A stretch of DNA of 37,009 nucleotides from an uncultured bacterium (lineage in GTDB: Bacteria > Cyanobacteriota > Vampirovibrionia > Gastranaerophilales > Gastranaerophilaceae), in contig CACYUI010000021.1 in the NCBI GenBank assembly GCA_902777605.1, positions 1-37,009 of the forward strand. The letters are read 5' to 3'. A program made the position numbers and the translations under genes. Each line of letters opens with the position of its first letter. Position 1 is the stretch's first letter. The notes beneath the pieces are model-generated. The model had not been told where the DNA came from and did no database searches. It saw only the letters and a program-made list of their open reading frames with translations. Shown here piece after piece: positions 1-7,727 of this stretch.

Positions 1-460
1 TGTCGTAATTATTATCCTTAAACCATTTTGCATATCTTCTAAATGTGATATCAGCCGGAATAAAACTTTGTCCCTGCTCTTTTAATTTATATTTGGTTAG
101 CGCAATTGCTTTGCCGATTGATAATCTGTTCGGATGTAAAAGCAAACCCATAAATATCTTTATTTCTTCATCATTTAATACAGTTCTGTAATCTTTAACA
201 CTACAATATTTATACTGTGGCAAAAGCTTTGTATAATCTTCAGTACCATTTAGCATCGCAAGCCAACGGTGCAAACTACCACGGGATATTTTGCCTAAAA
301 TCTTAAACAAGTGCGAGTTTGAAGTATTATGCAATTTCACAAAATCATAATCAGCTTGAAGTTTGTTTTGAGATTTCTTTCTGAACTCGAGCCATTGATG
401 GACTACATCAAGTCTTGCGAGTGCTATTTGTTTACATTTTTCTGGAGTAAATTCTGTCAT
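1..460 (-). CDS. Mu-type transposase, N-terminal part (runs off left end)
   Basis: The reading frame opens at an ATG (460-458), preceded on the minus strand by AAGGAA, and stays open for 153 codons to the window edge. The visible part resembles the DNA-binding N-terminal region of MuA-family DDE transposases. It shows a small helical domain ending in a G-K-I-S-R-G-S-L-H-R-W turn, a linker with L-L-P-Q-Y, and a second domain with L-L-L-H-P-N-R-L-S-I-G-K-A and D-I-T-F-R-R-Y, as in the family's I-gamma helix-turn-helix. The catalytic DDE core would lie outside the window. Phased GTGCAAAA boxes sit 110-240 bp upstream, the right kind of place for transposase or repressor binding at an element end. 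I see no repressor gene between the start and the presumed end, unlike phage Mu, so it may be a smaller Mu-like transposon. The family call is by motif recognition only. Confidence 0.7.
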   Translation of the reverse strand, partial: MTEFTPEKCKQIALARLDVVHQWLEFRKKSQNKLQADYDFVKLHNTSNSHLFKILGKISRGSLHRWLAMLNGTEDYTKLLPQYKYCSVKDYRTVLNDEEIKIFMGLLLHPNRLSIGKAIALTKYKLKEQGQSFIPADITFRRYAKWFKDNNYD

Positions 461-570
461 GTGCGTATTCCTTTATACACACATTAATCGCTCTTTGTCT
501 CGGAAACATCAAGTCCTAAATCCCAATCTCAGAGATATTTTGACACATATCAAACTAAAAGATAAATAAT

Positions 571-700
571 TTTTGCACTTTATTGCGCTATTTTGCACGG
601 GGTAAATATTCAAATATATTGGCACTTTAAGGCATGAATATTTCTAAAAATTCAGAATATTAGTGCAAAATAGTGCAAAAATCAGGACAAAAGTGCAAAA
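571..700. repeat. Phased TTTTGCAC/GTGCAAAA boxes, putative transposon-end or operator sites
   Basis: TTTTGCAC occurs at 571 and 591, and its reverse complement GTGCAAAA at 663, 673 and 693. The spacings are 20, 10 and 20 bp, about whole helical turns, so all sites face one side of the DNA. A weaker related box (GGCACTTT) lies near 621. The cluster lies between the start of the Mu-type transposase (460) and core genes, as expected for MuA-type end-binding sites or a repressor operator. The exact element terminus is not resolved; a CA near 711-712 is only a candidate. Confidence 0.6.
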
Positions 701-812
701 ATAGTCCGGCAAATCTCTAAACTATAAATCCGCCTCAAACTCCCAACAACTCGGCAGCATAGCCAATAAAAACGCATCACAACTGTCCTGAAAACCTATA
801 ACAACACAATAT

Positions 813-843
813 AAAAAGAGGTAGGATAAACCTACCTCTTTTT
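813..843 (-). terminator. Strong bidirectional hairpin terminator
   Basis: A perfect 13-bp stem (813-825 with 831-843, core AGAGGTAGG/CCTACCTCT) closes a 5-nt loop. It is flanked by A-runs on one side and T-runs on the other, so it can stop transcription from both strands. It lies directly 3' of the tRNA-Ile fragment on the minus strand, where a tRNA terminator is expected. It also shields the chromosome from the mobile element to the left. Confidence 0.85.
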
Positions 844-846
844 ATA

Positions 847-907
<61 letters not shown>

Positions 908-963
908 ATATTATAAACTTATTTAATTTTCAACTTACGGGCTATACCTTATCAGGGCCTCTC

Positions 964-992
964 ACAAAATGTGACATTTAGTCACCTTTTGT
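964..992. repeat. 12-bp-arm inverted repeat between tRNA-like pieces
   Basis: Arms ACAAAATGTGAC (964-975) and GTCACCTTTTGT (981-992) pair with one mismatch around a 5-nt ATTTA loop. It separates a D-arm-like segment (994-1028) from a CCCTGATAAGG segment (near 945-957) resembling an Ile anticodon loop. It therefore looks like a small palindromic insertion in tRNA-derived sequence. There is no T-run to make it a good terminator. Confidence 0.5.
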
Positions 993-993
993 T

Positions 994-1028
994 CGGCAGA
1001 GTGCTCTAACCATACAGTGAAACTACCC
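994..1028 (-). pseudogene. Possible tRNA 5'-half remnant
   Basis: On the minus strand the segment reads GGGTAGTTTCAC, then TATGGTTAGAGCACTCTGCC. This resembles the usual tRNA order GTAGCTCAG..TGGTTAGAGC, but the D-stem does not pair properly and no acceptor partner follows. An Ile-like CCCTGATAAGG string lies about 40 nt downstream, beyond the hairpin. I read it as a decayed or rearranged tRNA. The resemblance is weak. Confidence 0.3.
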
Positions 1029-1227
1029 ATAGTGCGCTATTCGTTCAGCAATTATTAATCTAGCACAGACATAATTCTAAATCAAGTTATATTTTGGAAA
1101 TTTTATATTACACTTTATGCATAATTTGTTCGGAATCTATGCAAACCGCTATTTCTAAACCTATTTTTCTTGTGATAAGTTTAGTTTTATTTGCTATAAG
1201 TTTATATATAAATTCCTATTTTATAAT

Positions 1228-1545
1228 TTATAAATGTTTTTCTATATTCGTGATAATTGAACTCTTTGGCATTAATCCGACCATGCGTTCTGCAAGCTTA
1301 CCGTCCTTAAAAACTAATAGTGACGGAATTCCGCTAATTTGATATTCTCTTGCTATTTCAATATTATCATCCGTATTTATCTTCGTGAACTTAACTTTAC
1401 CTTGAAGCTCTTGTTCGACTTCTTCTAATATTGGTGACAATTTTCTGCATGGTCCGCACCAATCTGCAAAAAAATCAACAATTGTTACTTGACCGCTATT
1501 AATTACTTCGCTGTTAAAGCTGTTTGTATCTATTTCTTTTACCAT
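1228..1545 (-). CDS. trxA: Thioredoxin
   Basis: A 105-residue thioredoxin: cytoplasmic protein-disulfide reductase that receives electrons from thioredoxin reductase. The fold begins with the strand VTIVDFFADWCGPCRK, carrying the redox motif W-C-G-P-C, and later has the cis-proline segment ISGIPSLLVF and the usual GxMxK region before the last helix. The length matches the family (about 105 aa). I chose the ATG at 1545, which begins MVKEID: it has TTAGGAGAAA about 8 nt upstream. The longer frame to 1581 would add 12 residues and swallow this ribosome binding site. The gene stands alone, transcribed towards the tRNA debris and divergently from the exonuclease gene at 1662. Confidence 0.95.
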   Translation of the reverse strand: MVKEIDTNSFNSEVINSGQVTIVDFFADWCGPCRKLSPILEEVEQELQGKVKFTKINTDDNIEIAREYQISGIPSLLVFKDGKLAERMVGLMPKSSIITNIEKHL

Positions 1546-1661
1546 AATATTTTCTCCTAACTTACCTATTAATATTAGCATGTTAATCTTATTTGTGCTA
1601 TCATTCTGTTGTAGGGTGAAGAGATTACATTTTACTCTAGAATATTTAGCGGGGAAAAGGG

Positions 1662-2579
1662 ATGCCTAGAAAAAAAGAAATTGAAATAGTTTTAGATACA
1701 GAAACAACAGGGCTTGATTATACCAGAGAGAGAATTATAGAATTTGCCGCTGTAAGATTAGAAAACGGAAAGATAAAAGATGAGTTCCAAACATTAATCA
1801 ATCCTAAACAACATATAAGAAAATCCAGTATGGCAATACACGGCATAACTCAAGAAATGGTTGCTGATGCTCCGACAGAGGAAGAAGTTTTGCCGAAAAT
1901 ACTAGAATTTATTGGTGATTATCCGATTGTTGCTCATAATGTAATATTTGACTATTCGTTTTTGAATGAAGCAAAACTTCGAGTGATGGGTGAAAAACTG
2001 GAAAATCCTCGTATTGATTCCCAGATGATGTTTAAAGAAATTGCTCCTGATTTGGAATCGCATGGACTTGAGGCTTTAACTCAAAGATTCAATGTAGAAC
2101 TTAATAATCACCATAGAGCAATGGCTGATACAATGGGCTTGGCGCTAGCGTATCCGAAACTCAAGAAATTGTACTTGCAAAGATTAGATTGGCAGAAAAA
2201 GCAACTAAAAAATGTTGATTATCTTTTTGACAGATATTTAAGAATTCAGCAGAGCATCGCAACTATGCAGGCTGAACTACAGGATTTGAAATCTGTATTT
2301 AAGCTTCACTTTGATTTAGGCGGTGAACCTTTAGTTGCTGAAACGGGTGAAACTATGATATATCAGTCAAAACAATCATTCTCTTACGATTTGGCTGATA
2401 TAAAAGCTGTTCTTGAAGATGTAGGTGCTCTTGAAAAAGCAGTAAAGGTAAATAACGGGTTTGTAGACAGACTATGTAACGGTTTAAGTCTTTCTGAAGA
2501 ATACAAAGAAATTATAAGAGATGCACGTCAAGAAATATCTGAAACAAGAAATATTCAAGTTATAAAACCATGCAAATAG
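1662..2579 (+). CDS. DEDDh 3'-5' exonuclease (DnaQ/Pol III epsilon-like)
   Basis: A 305-aa protein whose first ~170 residues form a DnaQ-type exonuclease domain. All five DEDDh residues are visible: D12 and E14 in DTETTGL, D97 in HNVIFDYSFL, and H151 with D156 in HHRAMADT. Such domains remove 3' nucleotides using two metal ions, in proofreading or in DNA repair and RNA trimming. After about residue 190 comes a helical, Q/K-rich tail without a GIY-YIG or BRCT domain I can recognise. It is therefore not a simple E. coli-like epsilon subunit, and its specific role is unknown. The ATG follows GGGGAAAAGGG. Its stop overlaps the start of the next gene by 10 nt, so the two are co-transcribed and probably translationally coupled. 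Confidence 0.85.
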   Translation: MPRKKEIEIVLDTETTGLDYTRERIIEFAAVRLENGKIKDEFQTLINPKQHIRKSSMAIHGITQEMVADAPTEEEVLPKILEFIGDYPIVAHNVIFDYSFLNEAKLRVMGEKLENPRIDSQMMFKEIAPDLESHGLEALTQRFNVELNNHHRAMADTMGLALAYPKLKKLYLQRLDWQKKQLKNVDYLFDRYLRIQQSIATMQAELQDLKSVFKLHFDLGGEPLVAETGETMIYQSKQSFSYDLADIKAVLEDVGALEKAVKVNNGFVDRLCNGLSLSEEYKEIIRDARQEISETRNIQVIKPCK

Positions 2580-3964
2580 CAAATAAAAAAGATGTTCCCG
2601 AATTATTAGATGTCCGGATTGAAAAAATGTCAAATCTGGGCTTTGGGATTGCAAAATATGATGGGTATGTAATATTTGTATCGGGGGCTTGTACAGGCGA
2701 TTTTGTAAAAGTAAGGTTAAATAAAAAAACAAAAACTTATGCTAACGCAGAAGTAGTTGAAATAATTGTGCCTTCAGAATACAGAGTTGAACCGTTTTGT
2801 AAGATGCAAAAGGTTTGCGGAGCATGTCAGCTTCAGTTTGTTGAGTATTCCGCTCAACTGAAACTCAAAAAACAAATGGTCGAAGATGCTATGCAGTCAG
2901 TATTTGACGAGGAAATAGAGATTAGGGATGTTATTCCATCTAAATCAGACAGAGAATACAGACACAAAATCCAATATCCTGTGTCAGAAACTAAAGACTC
3001 AAAGCGAATTTTGGCTGGGTATTATAAGCCAAAATCACATGAACTTGTCAATATAAAATATTGCCCGATTCAACCTTCTGCTTGTGATGAAATTGTAGAG
3101 TTTATAAGAAAATGCGCAAAAGAATGTTATGTAAGTGGATATGATGAGAATAAACATAACGGTGAACTAAGACATATTGTTTTAAGAGTATCAAAGATGA
3201 CAAAGCAGGTTCTTGTAACACTGGTAGTTAATGATAAAGGAATTAGTTCTAAATTAAAACTTTTGGCAAATAAAATTTATGCTGAACTTCCAAACATAGC
3301 AGGTGTTTTGGTGAATTTAAATAGTAAAAGGACAAATTTAATACTTGGTGACAAAACAATTTTGCTTGAGGGTGTAGAGTTTGTAGAAGAAGAATTGTGT
3401 GACAAGGTATTTAAAATTGGTGCAAAAACATTCTTTCAAGTGAACCCATATACTGCAGACGATATTTTTAGGTATGTAAAAAAATATATTGCTGAAAATT
3501 TTACAAAACCTTCGATATTGGATGCGTACGCAGGTATAACTGCATTTGGAATTTGTATGTCGGATATAGCTTCTAAGGTTGTAAGTATAGAAGAAGAAAA
3601 AGCTTCTGTAGAATTAGCAAAAAAAATTATAGAAGAAAATAAGATAGAAAATATTGAATTACATTGTGGTGATGCGGGCGACTTTTTTGCAGACCAAACA
3701 TCAACAGGCAGACTGTTTGATATAACTATTCTTGACCCTCCGAGAAAAGGGTGCTCGCAAAATAGCCTTGATTATGCAATGAAGCTTACCAAAAGCAAAA
3801 TTATTTATGTGTCTTGTAACCCCTCAACTCTTGCAAGAGATTTAAAATATTTAAAAGAGTTTGGTGCAAGGGTTGAATATGTTCAGCCTTTTGATATGTT
3901 TCCTCATACATATCACATAGAAAATGTTGCTATAATTGACTTACAAACTCTTCAAGCTGATTGA
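2570..3964 (+). CDS. rlmD: 23S rRNA m5U methyltransferase, RlmD/RlmCD type
   Basis: A 464-aa RNA uridine-C5 methyltransferase of the RumA/TrmA family, using SAM to methylate uridines in 23S rRNA. An N-terminal TRAM domain (about 8-66, SNLGFGIAKYDGYVIFV) is followed by the [4Fe-4S] ligands C77, C83, C86 and C165 in the RlmD pattern. The C-terminal SAM domain has DAYAGITAFG, the motif ILDPPRKG, and the catalytic cysteine C416 in VSCNPSTLARD. The conserved ending QPFDMFPHTYHIE is also present. The start overlaps the exonuclease stop. The 3' end overlaps the convergent lplA gene by 35 bp, so there is no room for a terminator. Which uridine is modified (U747 or U1939 equivalent) cannot be read from the sequence. 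Confidence 0.9.
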   Translation: MQIANKKDVPELLDVRIEKMSNLGFGIAKYDGYVIFVSGACTGDFVKVRLNKKTKTYANAEVVEIIVPSEYRVEPFCKMQKVCGACQLQFVEYSAQLKLKKQMVEDAMQSVFDEEIEIRDVIPSKSDREYRHKIQYPVSETKDSKRILAGYYKPKSHELVNIKYCPIQPSACDEIVEFIRKCAKECYVSGYDENKHNGELRHIVLRVSKMTKQVLVTLVVNDKGISSKLKLLANKIYAELPNIAGVLVNLNSKRTNLILGDKTILLEGVEFVEEELCDKVFKIGAKTFFQVNPYTADDIFRYVKKYIAENFTKPSILDAYAGITAFGICMSDIASKVVSIEEEKASVELAKKIIEENKIENIELHCGDAGDFFADQTSTGRLFDITILDPPRKGCSQNSLDYAMKLTKSKIIYVSCNPSTLARDLKYLKEFGARVEYVQPFDMFPHTYHIENVAIIDLQTLQAD

Positions 3965-4571
3965 TAAAATCTTCTTTTGTTATGTCGGGAAGAATTTCTT
4001 TGACTGTCGTAATTCCTTTTACTTCTTCGTGAAAAAGGCTTTCCAATAATTCTTTGTCATATCCGAATAATATAGAACCGTGCTGAAGGATGTAACCTTC
4101 TTTTCTAAATTGAGCCGATCCGATTATTTTTTTACCTTGAAAACAAACATCAGCGCCTGTTGAGAGAAGCATGCAATAATCAAAATGCGTGGAAACCTTT
4201 TTATTTTCGCCAAAGTCAAGCTCTATGCCTAATGTCTTAAAAAATTTAATCAAAATCCCTGAAATATATTTGTAAGAATTATTTACTCCTTCACCATTAG
4301 GAACGGCCGAAACGGGTGTAATGTAACTATATGTAACTTCATCATCATGCAGCAATGCTCTTCCGCCTGTCAATCTGCGAACTACATCAATTTTAATATC
4401 TTTCAAAAAATCATCTTTTTGATTTCGCCCTAGAGAAATACACTTTGGTGACCAGCCATACAGCCTGAAAATAGGCTCGCTTGATTGCTCTTTGATTGCA
4501 TTATCAAGCAAATCCGAATCAATTTGCATATTATCTTTGCCGGTATACACTTTATGTCGTAGCAACTTCAA
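3930..4571 (-). CDS. lplA: Lipoate-protein ligase A family protein
   Basis: A 213-aa protein of the biotin/lipoate ligase fold. Conserved elements are FRLYGWSPKCISLGRNQ near residues 36-52, the RRLTGGRALLHDDEVTYS substrate-binding loop (about 65-82), and GKKIIGSAQFRKEGYILQHGS, whose lysine is the usual adenylate contact. The family attaches lipoate or octanoate to carrier domains of 2-oxoacid dehydrogenases and the glycine cleavage H protein. At 213 aa it lacks the C-terminal accessory domain of E. coli LplA, as in LipM- and LplJ-like or scavenging enzymes, so ligase versus octanoyl transferase is unresolved. It lies 1 nt after dgt on the same strand and overlaps the convergent methyltransferase gene at its 3' end. 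Confidence 0.85.
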   Translation of the reverse strand: MKLLRHKVYTGKDNMQIDSDLLDNAIKEQSSEPIFRLYGWSPKCISLGRNQKDDFLKDIKIDVVRRLTGGRALLHDDEVTYSYITPVSAVPNGEGVNNSYKYISGILIKFFKTLGIELDFGENKKVSTHFDYCMLLSTGADVCFQGKKIIGSAQFRKEGYILQHGSILFGYDKELLESLFHEEVKGITTVKEILPDITKEDFINQLEEFVSQL

Positions 4572-4572
4572 T

Positions 4573-5601
4573 TTATCTGTCCTTTAATCCTTTCAATAGA
4601 GCATCATCATTGGCGTGTTCAGAAAGCGGGGACGGAACAAAAAGATCTAAGTATCTTCTGATTGCATACTGGTCTGTCATTCCTGAAATATAATCTGTTA
4701 TTATCTGTGGAATTTCTTCTTCCGAATAATAAGGCTGTAATTTTTCCATATAGTGCTCAAATAATGATTTTATAATATTTTTAGCTTTCTTTTCTTCTGC
4801 TTTTGCAACAGGATCAAGATATACATTGTCAAACATCCAAGTTCTAAGCTTTGTAACATAAAACCATCCTTCTTCTGACATGCTTACATCAGGTTTATCC
4901 ATTGATGAAGTTATAACATCCGTTATCATTTTGCCTAAGCGGTTAGATTGATTTGCGGAAAAGAATTCTATGCAGTCTTTTGGAAGGTCGCTTTCAGTTA
5001 TTATTCCTGCTCTTATAGAATCCTCGATGTCGTGGTTTATGTATGCAATTTTATCTGCATATTGTACAATCTGAGCCTCGGGAGTTTTAGGTTTGTATCC
5101 CCATGTGTGAGTCAAAATACCGTCTATAGTTTCCTGGCATAAATTCATATCTTCAATAACTTCTACTACTCTTACACTTTGAAGGTTATGGTGAAATCCG
5201 TTCGGTAACAACTCATTTAGAGTTGCTTCTCCGCAATGTCCGAAGGCTGTATGTCCCAAATCGTGTCCCAAAGAAATTGCCTCTACTAAATCTTCATTTA
5301 GTCTGAGCGCTCTTGCCATAGTTCTTCCTATTTGCGAAACTTCAAGAGTATGAGTTAATCTTGTTCTGAAATGGTCATTATAAGGTGACAAAAATACTTG
5401 TGTTTTATGCTTAAGTCTGCGGAAAGACTTTGAGTGTAAAATTTTATCGCGGTCTCTTTGAAAGGCGGTTCTTATTTCAAATACTTCTGTTCGCGGTTTT
5501 TTTCGTCCTTTTGATTCTTTGCATTTTGTTGCATATGGGCTGAGAATTTCGTATTCTCGTTCCTCAAGTTCGTCTTTGATTGTTTTTTGTTCAATATTCA
5601 T
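4573..5601 (-). CDS. dgt: dGTP triphosphohydrolase-like HD protein
   Basis: A 342-aa protein of the deoxyguanosinetriphosphate triphosphohydrolase-like family, which hydrolyses dNTPs to nucleoside and triphosphate. The N-terminus has the diagnostic RTAFQRDRDKILHSKSFRRL and KHKTQVFLS, followed by the HD metal ligands H84 (RLTHTLEV) and H113-D114 (GHDLGHTAFGH), and YADKIAYINHDIED near 181-194. The length matches the ~340-aa Gram-positive/cyanobacterial-type form rather than the 505-aa E. coli enzyme. It is first in a two-gene minus-strand unit with lplA (1-nt gap). It is divergent from the mgtC-like gene, with about 97 bp between the starts. Confidence 0.9.
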   Translation of the reverse strand: MNIEQKTIKDELEEREYEILSPYATKCKESKGRKKPRTEVFEIRTAFQRDRDKILHSKSFRRLKHKTQVFLSPYNDHFRTRLTHTLEVSQIGRTMARALRLNEDLVEAISLGHDLGHTAFGHCGEATLNELLPNGFHHNLQSVRVVEVIEDMNLCQETIDGILTHTWGYKPKTPEAQIVQYADKIAYINHDIEDSIRAGIITESDLPKDCIEFFSANQSNRLGKMITDVITSSMDKPDVSMSEEGWFYVTKLRTWMFDNVYLDPVAKAEEKKAKNIIKSLFEHYMEKLQPYYSEEEIPQIITDYISGMTDQYAIRRYLDLFVPSPLSEHANDDALLKGLKDR

Positions 5602-5647
5602 ACCAAAATTATACAGAATTGTGAAATCTTTTACAATAAACCGAACA

Positions 5648-5676
5648 TTGTATTTTTGGCTCAGATAGTGTATTAT
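5648..5676 (+). promoter_or_regulatory. Putative sigma-70-type promoter for the mgtC-like gene
   Basis: TTGTAT (5648-5653) and TATTAT (5671-5676) are separated by 17 bp and lie 22 bp before the ATG at 5699, which has GGGAGAGA as ribosome binding site. The hexamers are near consensus, but the region is AT-rich, so this is tentative. Confidence 0.4.
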
Positions 5677-5698
5677 TAATATTATTGGGAGAGAGTAT

Positions 5699-6415
5699 AT
5701 GGAAGTTATTAACTTAGAATTAATTTTAAGATTGTTTTTAGCATTAATATTAGGTTTTGCGCTTGGTTTGGAGCGAGAACTTACAAATAAGTATGCAGGA
5801 TTAAGAACTCATATTCTTGTTTGCTTAGGTGCATGTGTGTTTACAATACTTTCCGTATACGGATTCCCGACTTTTGCTATTGGTGATAATGTCATAATTG
5901 ATCAAGCAACGGGAGTCAGAGATACAGCCCGAATCGCAGCACAAATTGTAACTGGTATCGGTTTTATAGGTGCGGGTACTGTACTAAGAAACGGGCCAAT
6001 GGTTTTTGGTCTTACAACGGCTGCAACATTGTGGATTGCGGCAAGTATTGGTATGGCTTGTGGTGCAGGAATGTATGATATAGCAATTGTATCTACGGTA
6101 ATTAGTGTTGCGGTGCTTACGATTATCAGAGTGTTTGAACGCAGAATTTTACCATCAAGCGGCAAGCAAATTAAAAGATACAAAGTTTCAATATACTGTA
6201 ATGGTAATGATGTTAGAGCTATTTATGATTATTTGGTTACAAGAGTAGATGATATGCGCGATTTTACTTCCAAAAAACTTATTGAAAATCCTGAAAAAAG
6301 TAAAATATCCGCGTCTTTTGAACTCTCCAATAAAAAAGTAGTGAATGAAATTTATTATAAATTAGGCGATATAACAGATGCAGATTCTGTAAGTATTCAG
6401 GAATTAAATGATTAA
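5699..6415 (+). CDS. MgtC/SapB family membrane protein
   Basis: A 238-aa inner-membrane protein. The N-terminal ~145 residues hold several hydrophobic helices with the MgtC/SapB signatures LGLERELTNKYAGLRTHILV and GIGFIGAGTVL. The C-terminal ~85 residues look like the soluble ACT-like domain of MgtC (YKVSIYCNGNDVRAIYDYL). MgtC proteins are linked to growth at low magnesium and to control of ATP synthase or membrane potential in pathogens. In ordinary bacteria the function is unclear, and transport activity should not be assumed. The stop overlaps the start of the next, TPR, gene by 8 bp, so the two proteins are probably made together. Confidence 0.85.
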   Translation: MEVINLELILRLFLALILGFALGLERELTNKYAGLRTHILVCLGACVFTILSVYGFPTFAIGDNVIIDQATGVRDTARIAAQIVTGIGFIGAGTVLRNGPMVFGLTTAATLWIAASIGMACGAGMYDIAIVSTVISVAVLTIIRVFERRILPSSGKQIKRYKVSIYCNGNDVRAIYDYLVTRVDDMRDFTSKKLIENPEKSKISASFELSNKKVVNEIYYKLGDITDADSVSIQELND

Positions 6416-7727
6416 AGAAAAATCAAAGAATAAAGAAAAAAATAAAACTTTTGGACAAGTATGTTGGGAATATGCAAGGACAATTTTATGTTCATTTGCA
6501 GTTGCTGCAATTATTACAGTATCGCTAACTATCCGCGCTCGCAATGAAATGATAAAAAATCTTTATCAAAATGCAAGTGAACACAAAAAAATAGATCAGC
6601 AAATTGCAAAACAAGTTGTTGCACAATCAAACTTATTAGATTCTTTGCATACGAAAAATTATGCAGTATGTTTACAAGCTGGAAATTTGTATGATACAGC
6701 AGGTGATTATGAAAAAGCAGAGTATGCTTATAATTTAGCTGTAAAAAAATCAAAACCGAATGTATATAATGCGCATGGAAAATTGGCGATTGTATATATT
6801 GCTCAATCTAAATTTGATGATGCGGAAAAACTTTTAGATTCAATATCAGATTCCAATAATGTTGGATTAATAAAATGTAAAACGAGATCATATATTGTTA
6901 TGGGTGACAAATATTTATCTATTGGTAAAACAATAAAAGCTGCAAGATGTTATGAAAGAGCAAAATTTTATTATGATAAATTTTCTAAAAAAGATAAATA
7001 TGTAGAAGAGTCAATTGTCAAAAGATTAGTAAAGGCATATGTAGAAACCGGTGATGCTATCGTAAAACAAGGTTACAATTCAGATGCTGCAAAATATCTT
7101 AACAAAGCTCTTAAATATGCTCCTGATGATTATCTTATTAGATATAAATTAGCGATAATATATTCTGATTCTGATCCTTTAAAATCCGTTGAATTTTTTG
7201 AACCTCTGTTAAATAAAATTCCTCAAAAGATTGACTATACTGTTTATACTCGCGCTTTGATGAAAGCGGCAACTATATTAGATATGTCAGGCGAACCTGT
7301 AAAAGCTAAGTATTACCGATATAAAATCCATTCAATAGATTTGTTTCTAAATCAAAAAGTTGTCTACAAAGATGATCTTGAAGTTTTTTGTACATCATTT
7401 TCTATTAAAAAATTCATGTTTAAGTATCATTTGAAAGGTAAGTATAGGATAAAAAATGTTTCTGCAAATGATATTTTTAGAATGTCAGTAGATTTTGTTC
7501 TCAAAGAAGGTAACAAAGAAAAAGAAAGATATACATTTAATTGTGTAACAAAACAGGAACCACTTCTTTCAAATGGTTCTGAAACATCTGAAATAGAAGT
7601 TAGTTTTGGAAAAAATATATTTACAAGAAAAGAACTTGAACAATATGCAATTGAAATATATGCTTATAAAGATGACAAGTACAAAACTTTATTAGGAATT
7701 TATCGTATACCTGAAAAATCATTTTAG
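6408..7727 (+). CDS. Membrane-anchored TPR protein
   Basis: A 439-aa protein not recognised beyond its architecture. A short lysine-rich cytoplasmic N-terminus is followed by one membrane helix at about residues 24-43 (ILCSFAVAAIITVSLTIRA). An alpha-helical TPR region spans about 75-290 with units such as AGDYEKAEYAYNLAVKKSKP and YNSDAAKYLNKALKYAPDD. The last ~130 residues are beta-rich and outside the TPRs (KGKYRIKNVSAND onward). The K/R-rich start suggests the TPRs face the periplasm. The start codon lies inside the end of the mgtC-like gene. The stop overlaps the convergent acidic-protein gene by 4 bp. It could be a scaffold for an envelope complex, but nothing here fixes the partner. Confidence 0.7.
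   Translation: MIKEKSKNKEKNKTFGQVCWEYARTILCSFAVAAIITVSLTIRARNEMIKNLYQNASEHKKIDQQIAKQVVAQSNLLDSLHTKNYAVCLQAGNLYDTAGDYEKAEYAYNLAVKKSKPNVYNAHGKLAIVYIAQSKFDDAEKLLDSISDSNNVGLIKCKTRSYIVMGDKYLSIGKTIKAARCYERAKFYYDKFSKKDKYVEESIVKRLVKAYVETGDAIVKQGYNSDAAKYLNKALKYAPDDYLIRYKLAIIYSDSDPLKSVEFFEPLLNKIPQKIDYTVYTRALMKAATILDMSGEPVKAKYYRYKIHSIDLFLNQKVVYKDDLEVFCTSFSIKKFMFKYHLKGKYRIKNVSANDIFRMSVDFVLKEGNKEKERYTFNCVTKQEPLLSNGSETSEIEVSFGKNIFTRKELEQYAIEIYAYKDDKYKTLLGIYRIPEKSF

Noticed and set aside
1094-1342. 82-codon hydrophobic plus-strand frame
   Set aside because: Its second part is antisense to thioredoxin and the rest is AT-rich intergenic DNA; there is no ribosome binding site.
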